Source: a virus
Direction: 5' to 3' (one strand)
Length of the DNA: 64,000 nt
IMG/VR virus record: IMGVR_UViG_3300009104_001827
Coordinates: 147,118-211,117 of that record
The notes below the pieces were generated by a model. It was not told where the DNA came from. It did no database searches and was given only the letters and a program-made list of their open reading frames with translations. This document shows, piece after piece, positions 8,231-16,475 of the stretch; within the stretch, counting starts at the first letter, position 1, and the number at the start of each line of letters is the position of its first letter. The translations under genes and the position numbers were made by a program.

Positions 8231-8259
8231 TTGACACAGGGCCCACTTTGTGATACCAT
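8231..8259 (+). promoter_or_regulatory. Sigma70-type promoter for the helicase-primase operon
   Basis: TTGACA (8231-8236), a 17-base spacer and TACCAT (8254-8259), with a TG extension at 8251-8252. The ATG at 8270 lies ten bases after the -10 box, so the leader would be only about three to five bases, too short for a Shine-Dalgarno site. Confidence 0.75.
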
Positions 8260-8269
8260 ATAAAACAAT

Positions 8270-9790
8270 ATGATTTATTCCTATGAATGCGAGCAACAAT
8301 TACTTGCCGGCTTAATAAAACATCCAAAAATTTATTCAGAGATTGCCACCTTCATTTCCGAAGAGGACTTCTTCAGTCAATCCAGCCTAGTTAACAAAAC
8401 TATTTTTTGCGTCCTAAGACAGTCCCTTAGCGCAGGAGAGCAAATAGATGAAGTGATCCTCTCCGAAAGGGTTCAGTCGCTCGGAATATCATTTGAGGAC
8501 AACCTAAACCTCTCGGACTATATCAAGGCTCTTGCAATGAGAAAAGTTTCTGCGTCTTCCCTTATGGACACCGCTAGAGAGCTAAAGAAACTAACCGTCA
8601 AGCGAGGACTGTGCGACGCGGCAACGGATATTGTTGAAAAAATAACAGCCCTACCCAATACCACTCCTTACGACGAAATCGTACAGTCCGCAGATCAAAT
8701 TTATAACGATAAAATTAATCTATATCAAGAGGGGTCTGACGCCCCCGAAAATATTTTTGAAGAAATGGAGCAAACCATAGAGGCTAGAGGGAACGATCCC
8801 GTATCCGAATTTGGTTTCTTGGGTCCCCACGACTCCATAAACAATCTTTATGGATCACTCCTTAGGCCTGGAAACATCACTGTCCTTGTCGCTCGCTCAG
8901 GGGTGGGCAAAACCCAGTTTTGCATGGACTTCTGCACAAAAACCTCTGCAAAATACGACAACCTTACAGTGCTCCATCTAGACAATGGGGAAATGAGTAA
9001 AGAAGAAATCATGAATCGACAGTGTGCCTCCATGTCTGACGTTCCGCTAAACTTGCTTGAGACGGGACAATGGAGACAAGCCGGAGCTGAGACGGTCAAA
9101 AAAGTAAGAGACACATTCAAGAAAATCAAAAACATGAAATTCTTCTACTATAACGTCGGGGGAATGTCTGTGGACAGCATGATAAATACGGTTAGAAGGT
9201 TTTACTATTCTAGCGTCGGAAGAGGAAACAAGATGATATTAAGTTTTGATTATATTAAAACTACCTTTGAAAAATTTAACACCAAATCGGAATGGCAAGT
9301 TGTAGGAGAAATGGTAGATAAGTTTAAACGCCTAGTTCAAAAAGATATAGTATTCGAAGGAGAACCCATGATAGCCATGATGACTAGTGTTCAAAGCAAT
9401 CGGGCAGGCATTGTCGGAAACAGGAACTCAGACGCTTTAGTTGAAGATGAAAGCATAGTCTCCCTATCGGACCGCATCATACAATTCTCCTCCCACCTCC
9501 TCAGTCTCAGGCAAAAAACCACAGACGAACTTCAAACTGAGCCCGCAGGATTCGGCTCGCATAGGCTTACATGCCTCAAGCATAGACACTTAGGTCCAGA
9601 AGTGTATCGAGCGCTCAACCCCATTGAGCTCCCAGATGGATCAAAAAAGAAAAACTTCATCAATCTTGAAATATCAAACTTCAACATAACAGACAAGGGA
9701 GATCTTCAGGACATGTCAGATCATATGCTGTTAAATAACGTAGAACTCGAACCCGACAACAACTTCTTTCGTGCGCCAGAAATATCATGA
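8270..9790 (+). CDS. dnaB: Replicative DNA helicase, DnaB/gp41 type
   Basis: 506 residues. An N-terminal helical domain (about 1-150) with ECEQQLLAGLIKHP at its start matches the DnaB primase-interacting domain. The RecA-like motor follows, with Walker A (ARSGVGKT) near 207-214 and a Walker B-type strand ILSFDYIKT near 323-331. The segment AMMTSVQSN fits the motif containing the sensor Gln, and a later Arg-rich part could supply the Arg finger. It should be a hexameric 5'-3' helicase unwinding DNA ahead of the phage polymerase. It heads an operon with the primase (4-base overlap) and a RecB-like nuclease. Confidence 0.88.
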   Translation: MIYSYECEQQLLAGLIKHPKIYSEIATFISEEDFFSQSSLVNKTIFCVLRQSLSAGEQIDEVILSERVQSLGISFEDNLNLSDYIKALAMRKVSASSLMDTARELKKLTVKRGLCDAATDIVEKITALPNTTPYDEIVQSADQIYNDKINLYQEGSDAPENIFEEMEQTIEARGNDPVSEFGFLGPHDSINNLYGSLLRPGNITVLVARSGVGKTQFCMDFCTKTSAKYDNLTVLHLDNGEMSKEEIMNRQCASMSDVPLNLLETGQWRQAGAETVKKVRDTFKKIKNMKFFYYNVGGMSVDSMINTVRRFYYSSVGRGNKMILSFDYIKTTFEKFNTKSEWQVVGEMVDKFKRLVQKDIVFEGEPMIAMMTSVQSNRAGIVGNRNSDALVEDESIVSLSDRIIQFSSHLLSLRQKTTDELQTEPAGFGSHRLTCLKHRHLGPEVYRALNPIELPDGSKKKNFINLEISNFNITDKGDLQDMSDHMLLNNVELEPDNNFFRAPEIS

Positions 9791-10833
9791 GCCCATCAAA
9801 AATACAAGAAACGCTTATATCCTTGGGGTACAAGCTCTCAGACAGAGGGGTGTACTGGCAGACCAACGCCGTATTCAGGAACGGAGACAACCAAACCGCG
9901 CTACAAATATACAAAAACACTGGAGTCTGGAAGGACTACGTTCAGGACACCGCCTTCTCCCCCTTCAAGAGGCTGATTGAGGCTACGCTCGGGACTAACG
10001 ATAAAAGCGTTGTAGATAAATATATCAACGATGAGGATGCCGGCCTACTCTATCTAAAAAAAACCACCGCAGCACCAAAGATAGAAATGGAAGAAATCTA
10101 CGGAGACGATATGCTAGAGAGGCTACTTCCTCATTATAAATTTTATAACAACAAAGGTATATCCACTGAAATTTTACAAGAACTTAAGGGCGGTCTCGCG
10201 ACCTCGGGCCAACTCAATCAAAGATTTGTTTTTCCTATTTTCAATGATTTAAACCAAATCCATGGATTCTCCGGCAGGGATATGTTAGCGAACCCAAGCA
10301 AGAGCAGACCAAAATGGAAACACATAGGAAAGAAGAAGAATTGGATTTACCCATTTTACGCAAGCGACAAAACAAAGGAAGCCATAAGCGCTAGCAGAAC
10401 AGTAATACTGGTCGAAAGCATAGGGGACGCATTAAACCTAAAAGAAAACTCCATTGACAATTGCCTAGTTGCCTTCGGTCTCAATCTCTCAGGAAAACTG
10501 ATATGCCACTTAGTATCGCTATCTTTAGATCAAATTGTGATTGCCTTTAACAACGACTCCGACAAGGCAGACAACAGAGGGCTAACTGCGGCGGTCAAGA
10601 GTTACCTTACCCTCCTACAAGTATTTGAAGCCGATAAAATCAAAATCTGCCTGCCGACGAAAAACGATTTTGGAGATATGAATAAAGACGACTTTGCCGA
10701 GTGGAAGGCAAAAGCCAAGAATGTCACGAACGTCGATCAAAAACCGAACATCATAAACCTTATATCTGAGCTTGCCCCTCAGGGCAAGATTCCCAAAAAG
10801 CTACTTGCACGAAAAAAACTTTTAGAAAAATGA
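9787..10833 (+). CDS. dnaG: DnaG-type primase (TOPRIM), no obvious zinc domain
   Basis: 348 residues. The TOPRIM core has VILVESIGDALNL (about 206, with the catalytic Glu) and AFNNDSDKADNRG (about 255, DxD-type metal site). Upstream is the RNA-polymerase-like subdomain with RFVFPIFNDLNQIHGFSGR, corresponding to the bacterial DnaG motif 'R-x-x-F-P-I-x-d-x-x-G'. The first 60 residues contain no CHC2 or CxxC pairs, so the classical zinc-binding domain appears to be missing or replaced. The start overlaps the helicase stop by four bases. The product should make RNA primers on the lagging strand together with the helicase. Confidence 0.85.
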   Translation: MSPSKIQETLISLGYKLSDRGVYWQTNAVFRNGDNQTALQIYKNTGVWKDYVQDTAFSPFKRLIEATLGTNDKSVVDKYINDEDAGLLYLKKTTAAPKIEMEEIYGDDMLERLLPHYKFYNNKGISTEILQELKGGLATSGQLNQRFVFPIFNDLNQIHGFSGRDMLANPSKSRPKWKHIGKKKNWIYPFYASDKTKEAISASRTVILVESIGDALNLKENSIDNCLVAFGLNLSGKLICHLVSLSLDQIVIAFNNDSDKADNRGLTAAVKSYLTLLQVFEADKIKICLPTKNDFGDMNKDDFAEWKAKAKNVTNVDQKPNIINLISELAPQGKIPKKLLARKKLLEK

Positions 10834-11903
10834 GCGCCAAGAAGGTATATCTCTCAGCCAGCAGAATTAAGACCGCACAACAATGCTCTTGGACCTATTG
10901 GTGCAAATATATCCTTAAACTGCCAGACAAATCCAACGACGGCGCCAGCAAGGGGTGGATCTGTCATTTAATTTTTGAGGTGCTTGGAAGAAAAGATCGA
11001 AACGACATTTTAAATCTAATACTCTCCGATGGCTCAATATGGGGCGTTCCGGCTATCGAACGTCTAGTACTATACCACGCCAAAAGATTAAACGTTAACA
11101 CCGACGAACACCTCGGAGAGATCGACAGGATGATACTAAACGGCCTCAATTACGACTTTGGCGGGCAGCACAAGCCGGGACTAGAAAAAGAATTCTCCGA
11201 AAAAGACTTCCAACTTTCAGTGGACGAGGAAGGCATTAAGTATAACATAAGAGGCTTCATAGACAAGCTATTCCTCTACGAAGATAAGCGGGCTATAATT
11301 AGGGACTTTAAAACCAGTAAGCAAAAATTCAAAGGGAAAGAGCTTACGGACAACATGCAGGACCTAATGTATTGCCTCGCCGTAAAAAAGATGTTTCCAG
11401 AATACAAGAGCGTATCAGAATTTCTTTTTCTTAAATTCGATCTAGATCGAGATTTATTCGGGAGCCCCGGCACAGGAGTAATCAGGATGGACGATATTAG
11501 CGATGACGCCCTAGAGGGGTTTGAGTATGAATTAACAGAAATCCAAAAATACCTAGAAACGTTTGACTCAAGCAAGGCCACCAGCAATTTTGCGGGGGCA
11601 CAAGATTACCCCAAGGATGGAACCTTTGGCGGGCCGCTAGCGTGCGGGAAAGATGGATTTAAAAAGTGCAAAGGAGAGAACGTGCTAGATTCCTCCGGAA
11701 ACCCAATTAAAGCCTTCATATGTGCCTTCAGGAAGCCCTTTAAGTATTATTCTCTTGTAGACGAAGGGGGGAATATTAAAAAAAGTGTATTTATTGATGA
11801 CCTCGAAGGACTAAAGGAGTCCGCACTCGAAGGAGAAACTATCAAGGAAAAAGAATATGAAGGATGCCCATACTGGAAAAGAAAAGACAGGGGAGAACTA
11901 TGA
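10830..11903 (+). CDS. Cas4/RecB-like PD-(D/E)XK exonuclease
   Basis: 357 residues. The N-terminus YLSASRIKTAQQCSWTYWCKY carries the Ser-Arg helix and first Cys residues typical of Cas4/AddB-like nucleases. The catalytic centre is visible as FIDKLF (about 144) followed by IIRDFKTSK (about 156), the D...DxK pattern, and a downstream QDLMYCLAV helix matching motif QxxxY. C-terminal cysteines (around residues 270-300 and near 350) could, with the N-terminal ones, hold an Fe-S cluster, though spacing is irregular. Expected role is end processing for recombination or host DNA degradation. It is in an operon with helicase and primase. No CRISPR array or other cas gene is nearby. Confidence 0.8.
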   Translation: MSAKKVYLSASRIKTAQQCSWTYWCKYILKLPDKSNDGASKGWICHLIFEVLGRKDRNDILNLILSDGSIWGVPAIERLVLYHAKRLNVNTDEHLGEIDRMILNGLNYDFGGQHKPGLEKEFSEKDFQLSVDEEGIKYNIRGFIDKLFLYEDKRAIIRDFKTSKQKFKGKELTDNMQDLMYCLAVKKMFPEYKSVSEFLFLKFDLDRDLFGSPGTGVIRMDDISDDALEGFEYELTEIQKYLETFDSSKATSNFAGAQDYPKDGTFGGPLACGKDGFKKCKGENVLDSSGNPIKAFICAFRKPFKYYSLVDEGGNIKKSVFIDDLEGLKESALEGETIKEKEYEGCPYWKRKDRGEL

Positions 11904-12303
11904 ACAAGCCCCTTATGTTGGCACCGCGCTCCTATTCAAGAACCTTATTCTTTTAGCAAAAAGAATAGAGATATGTCCACATACAAAAGAACGAGTCAAA
12001 TACGGCGGGTATTGGTCGATTTTTTGCGGAGCAGTAGAAGAAAATGAAGCCCACTATATCGCTGCACACAGAGAGGTCTTCGAGGAGACTGGCCTAAATC
12101 TAGATAAAAAAATGTTTGTGCATCAAGAATTAGTTGAAGACCTACGCCTATATACTTATGAACTTGATGAAATGGTCCACCCTACATTGAATTACGAACA
12201 CACAGAGTGGGGGTATTTCAAAATAGATCAAATCAAAATAAGCCCCACCCCAATAGACGAAAAAATTGCGGAGAGGATACAGGGCTTCAGGCGGTCTGTG
12301 TAA
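11857..12303 (+). CDS. Nudix hydrolase
   Basis: 148 residues. A complete Nudix box (Gx5Ex7REVxEExGL) spans about residues 58-80, with the glutamates needed for metal binding. The only in-frame ATG upstream of the domain is at 11857, so the gene overlaps the preceding nuclease by 47 bases. A second ATG at 11900 is in another frame. Nudix enzymes hydrolyse nucleoside diphosphates linked to another group: oxidised nucleotides, NAD, dNTPs, sugar nucleotides or RNA caps. The substrate cannot be told from the box alone. Context among replication genes makes nucleotide-pool cleansing or turnover plausible. Confidence 0.85.
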   Translation: MKDAHTGKEKTGENYEQAPYVGTALLFKNLILLAKRIEICPHTKERVKYGGYWSIFCGAVEENEAHYIAAHREVFEETGLNLDKKMFVHQELVEDLRLYTYELDEMVHPTLNYEHTEWGYFKIDQIKISPTPIDEKIAERIQGFRRSV

Positions 12304-12312
12304 TTATAAATA

Positions 12313-13587
12313 ATGAAAAGGAGAACCTTTATAGAGGTTGGCGCAGCAACTGGAATTGGCAGTCTCACCTTGCCCCAATTGCTTGCGTCAAATAAAAGAG
12401 CACTTAATGATAATAAATCGATTATCGTTGTTTGGATGAATGGAGGGCCGTCACATCACGAAACCTTTGACCCTAAACCATACGCACCCCAACCATTCAA
12501 GGGGCACTTTGAGGCGATCCCTACAGTTGCAGACGGGATACAGCTCCCCGAGCATCTAGTTAAGTGCGCGGACTGCATGGACAAATGGGCCATAATTAAG
12601 GGGCTATACCACGACAACAACAACCATAGCTCTGCGCATGAAATTATGCACTCTGGCTACAAAGCCAAGGAGCCTAATCAGCAACAAAATTTTTACCCCA
12701 GCATAGGATCAACAATTGCGGAACATGCCAAGAGAGACGGCGAAGTTCCCCCATATGTTGTTATCCCCAACCACAGCAGAGGAACTCGTCCCGGATATTT
12801 GCCTCATGAATTCGGGCCTTATGAAACAAAGACTCGCCCTTCTTCTAGCGAAACATACAAAGACACGAATTTCACACTCAACGAATCACTAACCATTAAT
12901 AGAGTTGACAATAGAGGAGATTTATTAAAATCCTTCGATAACTTTAGGTCGGTTTTAGATAAATCTGGAATGACGAAGTCCATTGATGAATTCAACATAA
13001 AAGCTCAAGGACTACTTACTAGCGGGCAAGCAGCAAAGGCCTTCGATATTGAAAAAGAATCTACATTCACAAAAGATTTGTATGGCCCAGGATTCGGCCG
13101 TGATTTACTACTCGCAAGGCGCTTAGTTGAAAACGGCGTAAAAATGGTTACCGTAAAAACTCCCTTTGGCTGGGACACTCATCAAGCGAGCGACAAAAGC
13201 ATGGGAAACAAGAACCTGCCCCAGTTCGACGTGGCGTTTAGCGCGTTAATTAACGACCTTCATTCCAGAGGCATGATGGAAGACGTTATGGTTGTAGCTT
13301 GGGGTGAATTCGGTAGAACCCCAAAGATTAATGCCAATGGAGGCAGAGACCATTGGTCTCGCTCAATGGCTGCCGCCATCGCAGGAGGAAAGGTGAGCGG
13401 GGGCGTTGTCGCCGGAGAAAGCGACAAAACTGGCTCAGAGCCCATAACAGGAATAACCCCTCCAGACGTACTAGTTACGCTTTATGACCACATGGGAATA
13501 AACCCAAAACACAATTACTATGATCACAGCGGGAGACCTCACCCAATAATTAACTCAGGTAGAATACTTACAGAATTATTCGTATAA
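12313..13587 (+). CDS. DUF1501 family protein with Tat-like signal
   Basis: 424 residues. The N-terminus is MKRRTFIEVGAATGIG followed by a hydrophobic stretch, close to a twin-arginine export signal. The body matches DUF1501 (alkaline-phosphatase-superfamily-like): NGGPSHHETFDPKP near 40, the RPGYLPHEFGP segment, VAWGEFGRTP near 330 and GGRDHWSRS near 345. The family is strongly expanded in Planctomycetes and Verrucomicrobia, where many members are exported and neighbour surface-protein genes; its reaction is not established. In a phage this is a likely acquired host gene, perhaps acting on sulfated or phosphorylated surface polymers. It lies 9 bases after the Nudix gene and 9 before a VWA/TSP3 surface protein. 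Confidence 0.85.
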   Translation: MKRRTFIEVGAATGIGSLTLPQLLASNKRALNDNKSIIVVWMNGGPSHHETFDPKPYAPQPFKGHFEAIPTVADGIQLPEHLVKCADCMDKWAIIKGLYHDNNNHSSAHEIMHSGYKAKEPNQQQNFYPSIGSTIAEHAKRDGEVPPYVVIPNHSRGTRPGYLPHEFGPYETKTRPSSSETYKDTNFTLNESLTINRVDNRGDLLKSFDNFRSVLDKSGMTKSIDEFNIKAQGLLTSGQAAKAFDIEKESTFTKDLYGPGFGRDLLLARRLVENGVKMVTVKTPFGWDTHQASDKSMGNKNLPQFDVAFSALINDLHSRGMMEDVMVVAWGEFGRTPKINANGGRDHWSRSMAAAIAGGKVSGGVVAGESDKTGSEPITGITPPDVLVTLYDHMGINPKHNYYDHSGRPHPIINSGRILTELFV

Positions 13588-13596
13588 TATAAACAA

Positions 13597-15561
13597 ATGA
13601 AAAATAAAAAACTCAAACAACTATCCATTATTAATTTAATTATAGGATATATAACATTAATGCTATTTAGCTTATTAGTAATACTGAACCAACCGACAGA
13701 ATTGATGGCTGAAGATCAAGACCTTACAGTGGTCAAGGCTTCTGACGAAGATAAAACGGAAGCCCTAGAGCCGCCAGACGAAGTTAGCGCAAAAGAAAAA
13801 GAAATAATCTATATAGACGGGCACCCAACAACATATATTAGAGACAATAGTATAGGCGTAGATAGGCTATCAGGTGTAATTATTGATAACGTACCCAACA
13901 GACTGGTCGAAAGGGACGACCTAAGGGGTAATATCGCGATAGCAAGAGACACTAGAAATGAAAACCTATTAATAGATAGGCGCGATAATATAATTATTGA
14001 TGAAACAATTGATAGACACAATTATAGCAATAGGACTGGCGCTAGCGTCGGTGATAGGCTATATGGGGTTCGTAATAACTCTTTTGTTGATAATAAAAAC
14101 AATAGAAGAGATCGGTTGGTTGAAGACATTGATGCTGGAATTCTAGATAGGAGGCTAAATGAGGCAAACCCCTTCGAGGAAAACACTGAAGAAGTCGGCG
14201 AAGACTTTGGATTAGACGGAAACGATTTCGCTGGAGTTACGCTAGCAGAAGACGATGAAGGTGAGTTAGATTTTGATATTGACGATTTCAAAAATGCAGA
14301 AATGGGCTCAAAAGGCTACGGAGTCGATAAAGGAAACCTGTACGCCTACAACTACCCCAGCCAGGGCGTTGGAGCTGGTATTGGAAATGCCGGTGTTGGC
14401 GCCGCAGCAGGATTTGCGGGCATTGGCGCCGGAGTTGGACAGGCAGTACTCAACGGAGAAACCGTCCCTACCCTAGGAGGAGTAGGAACATCTCCCATCA
14501 TTCCCGGCAATCTGGAAGTTACCCCCGAAAACGACAGAGACGGAGATGGGCTTCCCGCCTCAGTTGAATCTCAAATTGGAACCAACCCAAACAATGCCGA
14601 TACAGATGGTGACGGCCTAAGCGATGGAGACGAAGTGTTTAGCTATTCTAACCCCCTAGATAAAACAAGCACCCCCCTCGATTCCGGCTCGGCTCCCCTC
14701 CCCCAATTTGGCGGGGTTGGCGGCTTAGTCAGTGGAGCAGGATCAGGTGTTGCGGCCGGCTTGGTAACCGGCATGGTTAAGAAGCAACTCGGAATTGGAA
14801 TTGCCCCCAAGGGGTGCGCCGAGTGCGGAGGTGAGTGCAAAGGGCACGGACACGGGCACGGACACGGAAAGCACGAATACGATTTGCCGCCCGATGGAGC
14901 GTTGCACATTATGATCCATGTCGACGGAAGTGGGAGTATTCTCGCAACCAGGCGCCAGCTGGACATCATGAAGGACACTCTTATGAAGGACGCGCTACTT
15001 CCCTACTATAATAATGACGAGTCTCTATACAATAAGAGGGTGACCATTATAGATAACTCGGGAGAACGAACGCTGAGATTCTATACGGAAGCAGCAAAGA
15101 AAGACAATGTTCTAGCGATTGCGTTCCAAGATGAAGCGGCCCCCGATTATCACCTACCCAATTTTAATAAGACCCCACAAAATGCGTATAGCGCAGACTT
15201 GGGCAAGCTTAGATCGAACCTGAACGGATACGGCGGATTATACAGAGGCATAATGTTCCAAGTGGACAGGGGACGCACTTTTGCAAAGTCGTTCAAGGAG
15301 CTTGTCGAGTGCGCGTGGAATGGAGAGGGGTACCTGGAAAAACCGGGGACGAACCTCAAGAAGTATCACAGAGACAACAACCTGCACAATATCAAGAATA
15401 AGAACGGAATCGTTTTCAGTGATGAGTATCACGCGAAGTCTGAGGGTGATCCACAATACTATTTGGACTTGATCTTCAAGGCTTCGAAACGAGTGGGTCT
15501 GGACCTTCAAGCAAAGGGCGCTGGACTTACGGACGGTAAATATAACCAAAAGATTGATTGA
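13597..15561 (+). CDS. Exported VWA-like protein with thrombospondin type 3 repeats
   Basis: 654 residues. A hydrophobic N-terminal segment (about 12-32) should be a signal anchor. It is followed by an acidic region containing many D-R-L and N-x-x-I/D motifs (about 75-210). Next comes a Gly/Ala-rich hydrophobic stretch (about 250-285), then Ca-binding TSP3 repeats with NDRDGDGLP and DTDGDGLSDGDE (about 310-350). A Cys/His cluster with GCAECGGEC and HGHGHGHGKH follows (about 405-425). The C-terminal domain starts with IMIHVDGSGSI (about 440), a DxSxS MIDAS motif of von Willebrand A domains. A TATAAT at 13583-13588 precedes the ATG by eight bases. Surface adhesion or envelope remodelling is inferred. 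Confidence 0.75.
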   Translation: MKNKKLKQLSIINLIIGYITLMLFSLLVILNQPTELMAEDQDLTVVKASDEDKTEALEPPDEVSAKEKEIIYIDGHPTTYIRDNSIGVDRLSGVIIDNVPNRLVERDDLRGNIAIARDTRNENLLIDRRDNIIIDETIDRHNYSNRTGASVGDRLYGVRNNSFVDNKNNRRDRLVEDIDAGILDRRLNEANPFEENTEEVGEDFGLDGNDFAGVTLAEDDEGELDFDIDDFKNAEMGSKGYGVDKGNLYAYNYPSQGVGAGIGNAGVGAAAGFAGIGAGVGQAVLNGETVPTLGGVGTSPIIPGNLEVTPENDRDGDGLPASVESQIGTNPNNADTDGDGLSDGDEVFSYSNPLDKTSTPLDSGSAPLPQFGGVGGLVSGAGSGVAAGLVTGMVKKQLGIGIAPKGCAECGGECKGHGHGHGHGKHEYDLPPDGALHIMIHVDGSGSILATRRQLDIMKDTLMKDALLPYYNNDESLYNKRVTIIDNSGERTLRFYTEAAKKDNVLAIAFQDEAAPDYHLPNFNKTPQNAYSADLGKLRSNLNGYGGLYRGIMFQVDRGRTFAKSFKELVECAWNGEGYLEKPGTNLKKYHRDNNLHNIKNKNGIVFSDEYHAKSEGDPQYYLDLIFKASKRVGLDLQAKGAGLTDGKYNQKID

Positions 15562-15586
15562 CTTTTTGCCTCCCCGACAACACAAT
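15558..15586 (+). promoter_or_regulatory. Probable promoter for clpP
   Basis: TTGACT (15558-15563), a 17-base spacer and a weak -10, CACAAT (15581-15586). The ATG at 15594 begins after seven bases. The -35 box overlaps the stop codon of the upstream gene. Confidence 0.6.
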
Positions 15587-15593
15587 ATATTGT

Positions 15594-16331
15594 ATGTCAA
15601 ACAAAAGTAAGGACCGAACACCAGAAGAGATAGAGGCTAATGTCGAAAAATTAAAAGCCGAAGCATCAAAAGCTCAGGCTGAAGCTCGGAAAGTTATAGC
15701 TGAAGCGGATACCGCAGAGACAAGAGCTCAAAAGGAAAGGTTTGAGTTCGAAAGGTATCAGGAAGAAAGAAAAAAAAGGCTTTCCGTTGATAGGGAAAAT
15801 CGCGTATATCGATTCAGTGGTGGGGTAGATAAATCCTCAGTTGAAAAATGCAGAGACGCCCTAACTGAATGGTCGAGATGCTCTCCAGGGTGTGATATAG
15901 AAATTGTATTTGCCTCCCCTGGCGGAGGAATAACTGCGGGGTTTGAATTATTTGACTACATCCAGCAATTAAGATTTGCGGGTCACAAAATCACAACAGG
16001 ATCTTTAGGTATGGCTGCATCTATGGCGGGCATATTGCTTCAAGCTGGCGAACATCGCTGGATTGGGCACCAATCTTGGATACTAATACATCGGGCAGCC
16101 TTTGGGGCCATTGGTAAAACTTTTGAAATTGAAGATGAGGTGGAATTAATTAAAAGAATTGAAGAAAGGATAATTGAAATTTTCACCTCTAGATCAAATC
16201 TTACAAAATTAAAAATTAAAAGAAATTGGAACAGAAAAGATTGGTGGATAAATGCAGACGAAGCGCTAGACATGGGTCTTGTTGACGAAGTTAGAGGCAA
16301 ACTGCCAGAGGGAAAAAACATCGGCGGCTAG
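15594..16331 (+). CDS. clpP: ClpP-family serine protease with N-terminal coiled coil
   Basis: 245 residues from the ATG at 15594; an in-frame TTG at 15558 coincides with the -35 box and is rejected. Residues 75-240 are a ClpP domain. Ser143 sits in GMAASMAG, His166 in ILIHRAAFG, and an acidic residue (probably Asp216 in RKDWWINADEA) completes the triad. The first 65 residues form an extra charged, Ala/Glu/Lys-rich helix not present in bacterial ClpP, where the N-terminus normally gates the pore. The gene could act as head-maturation or regulatory protease. A separate head protease exists at 26851-28437, and a Clp ATPase with a ClpP-docking loop lies at 20912-23440, so a two-part energy-dependent protease is more likely. 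Confidence 0.85.
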   Translation: MSNKSKDRTPEEIEANVEKLKAEASKAQAEARKVIAEADTAETRAQKERFEFERYQEERKKRLSVDRENRVYRFSGGVDKSSVEKCRDALTEWSRCSPGCDIEIVFASPGGGITAGFELFDYIQQLRFAGHKITTGSLGMAASMAGILLQAGEHRWIGHQSWILIHRAAFGAIGKTFEIEDEVELIKRIEERIIEIFTSRSNLTKLKIKRNWNRKDWWINADEALDMGLVDEVRGKLPEGKNIGG

Positions 16332-16427
16332 CGGACGATTCCGTTCTAAAGTCCATTCCTAAAACACACGCCCCAGCAGACAGGGGCAACAAAAGCCAAG
16401 GTTTCCTCACCTAGACATACATTAACC

Positions 16428-16456
16428 TTGACAATTAAGCTTAAATCGGGTAGACT
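16428..16456 (+). promoter_or_regulatory. Sigma70-type promoter for the PHP-SET-exonuclease-polymerase operon
   Basis: TTGACA (16428-16433), a 17-base spacer and TAGACT (16451-16456). Transcription should start near 16463, giving a leader of about 12 bases before the ATG at 16476, with no Shine-Dalgarno match. The 96 bases before it hold a short GCCCC/GGGGC hairpin (16370-16387) without a T run and nothing else recognised. Confidence 0.8.
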
Positions 16457-16475
16457 ATATACAATTCCGATTAAG

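Noticed and set aside
10830-11903. Cas4 as evidence for a viral CRISPR system
   Set aside because: No repeats or other cas genes; the nuclease fits a replication/recombination role in this operon.
12305-12312. TATAAATA directly before the DUF1501 ATG, identical to the T4 late promoter box
   Set aside because: It abuts the ATG, so transcription would begin inside the gene; probably chance in AT-rich DNA.
16370-16387. GCCCC/GGGGC hairpin after clpP as a terminator
   Set aside because: Only five base pairs and no T run follows; not enough to call.
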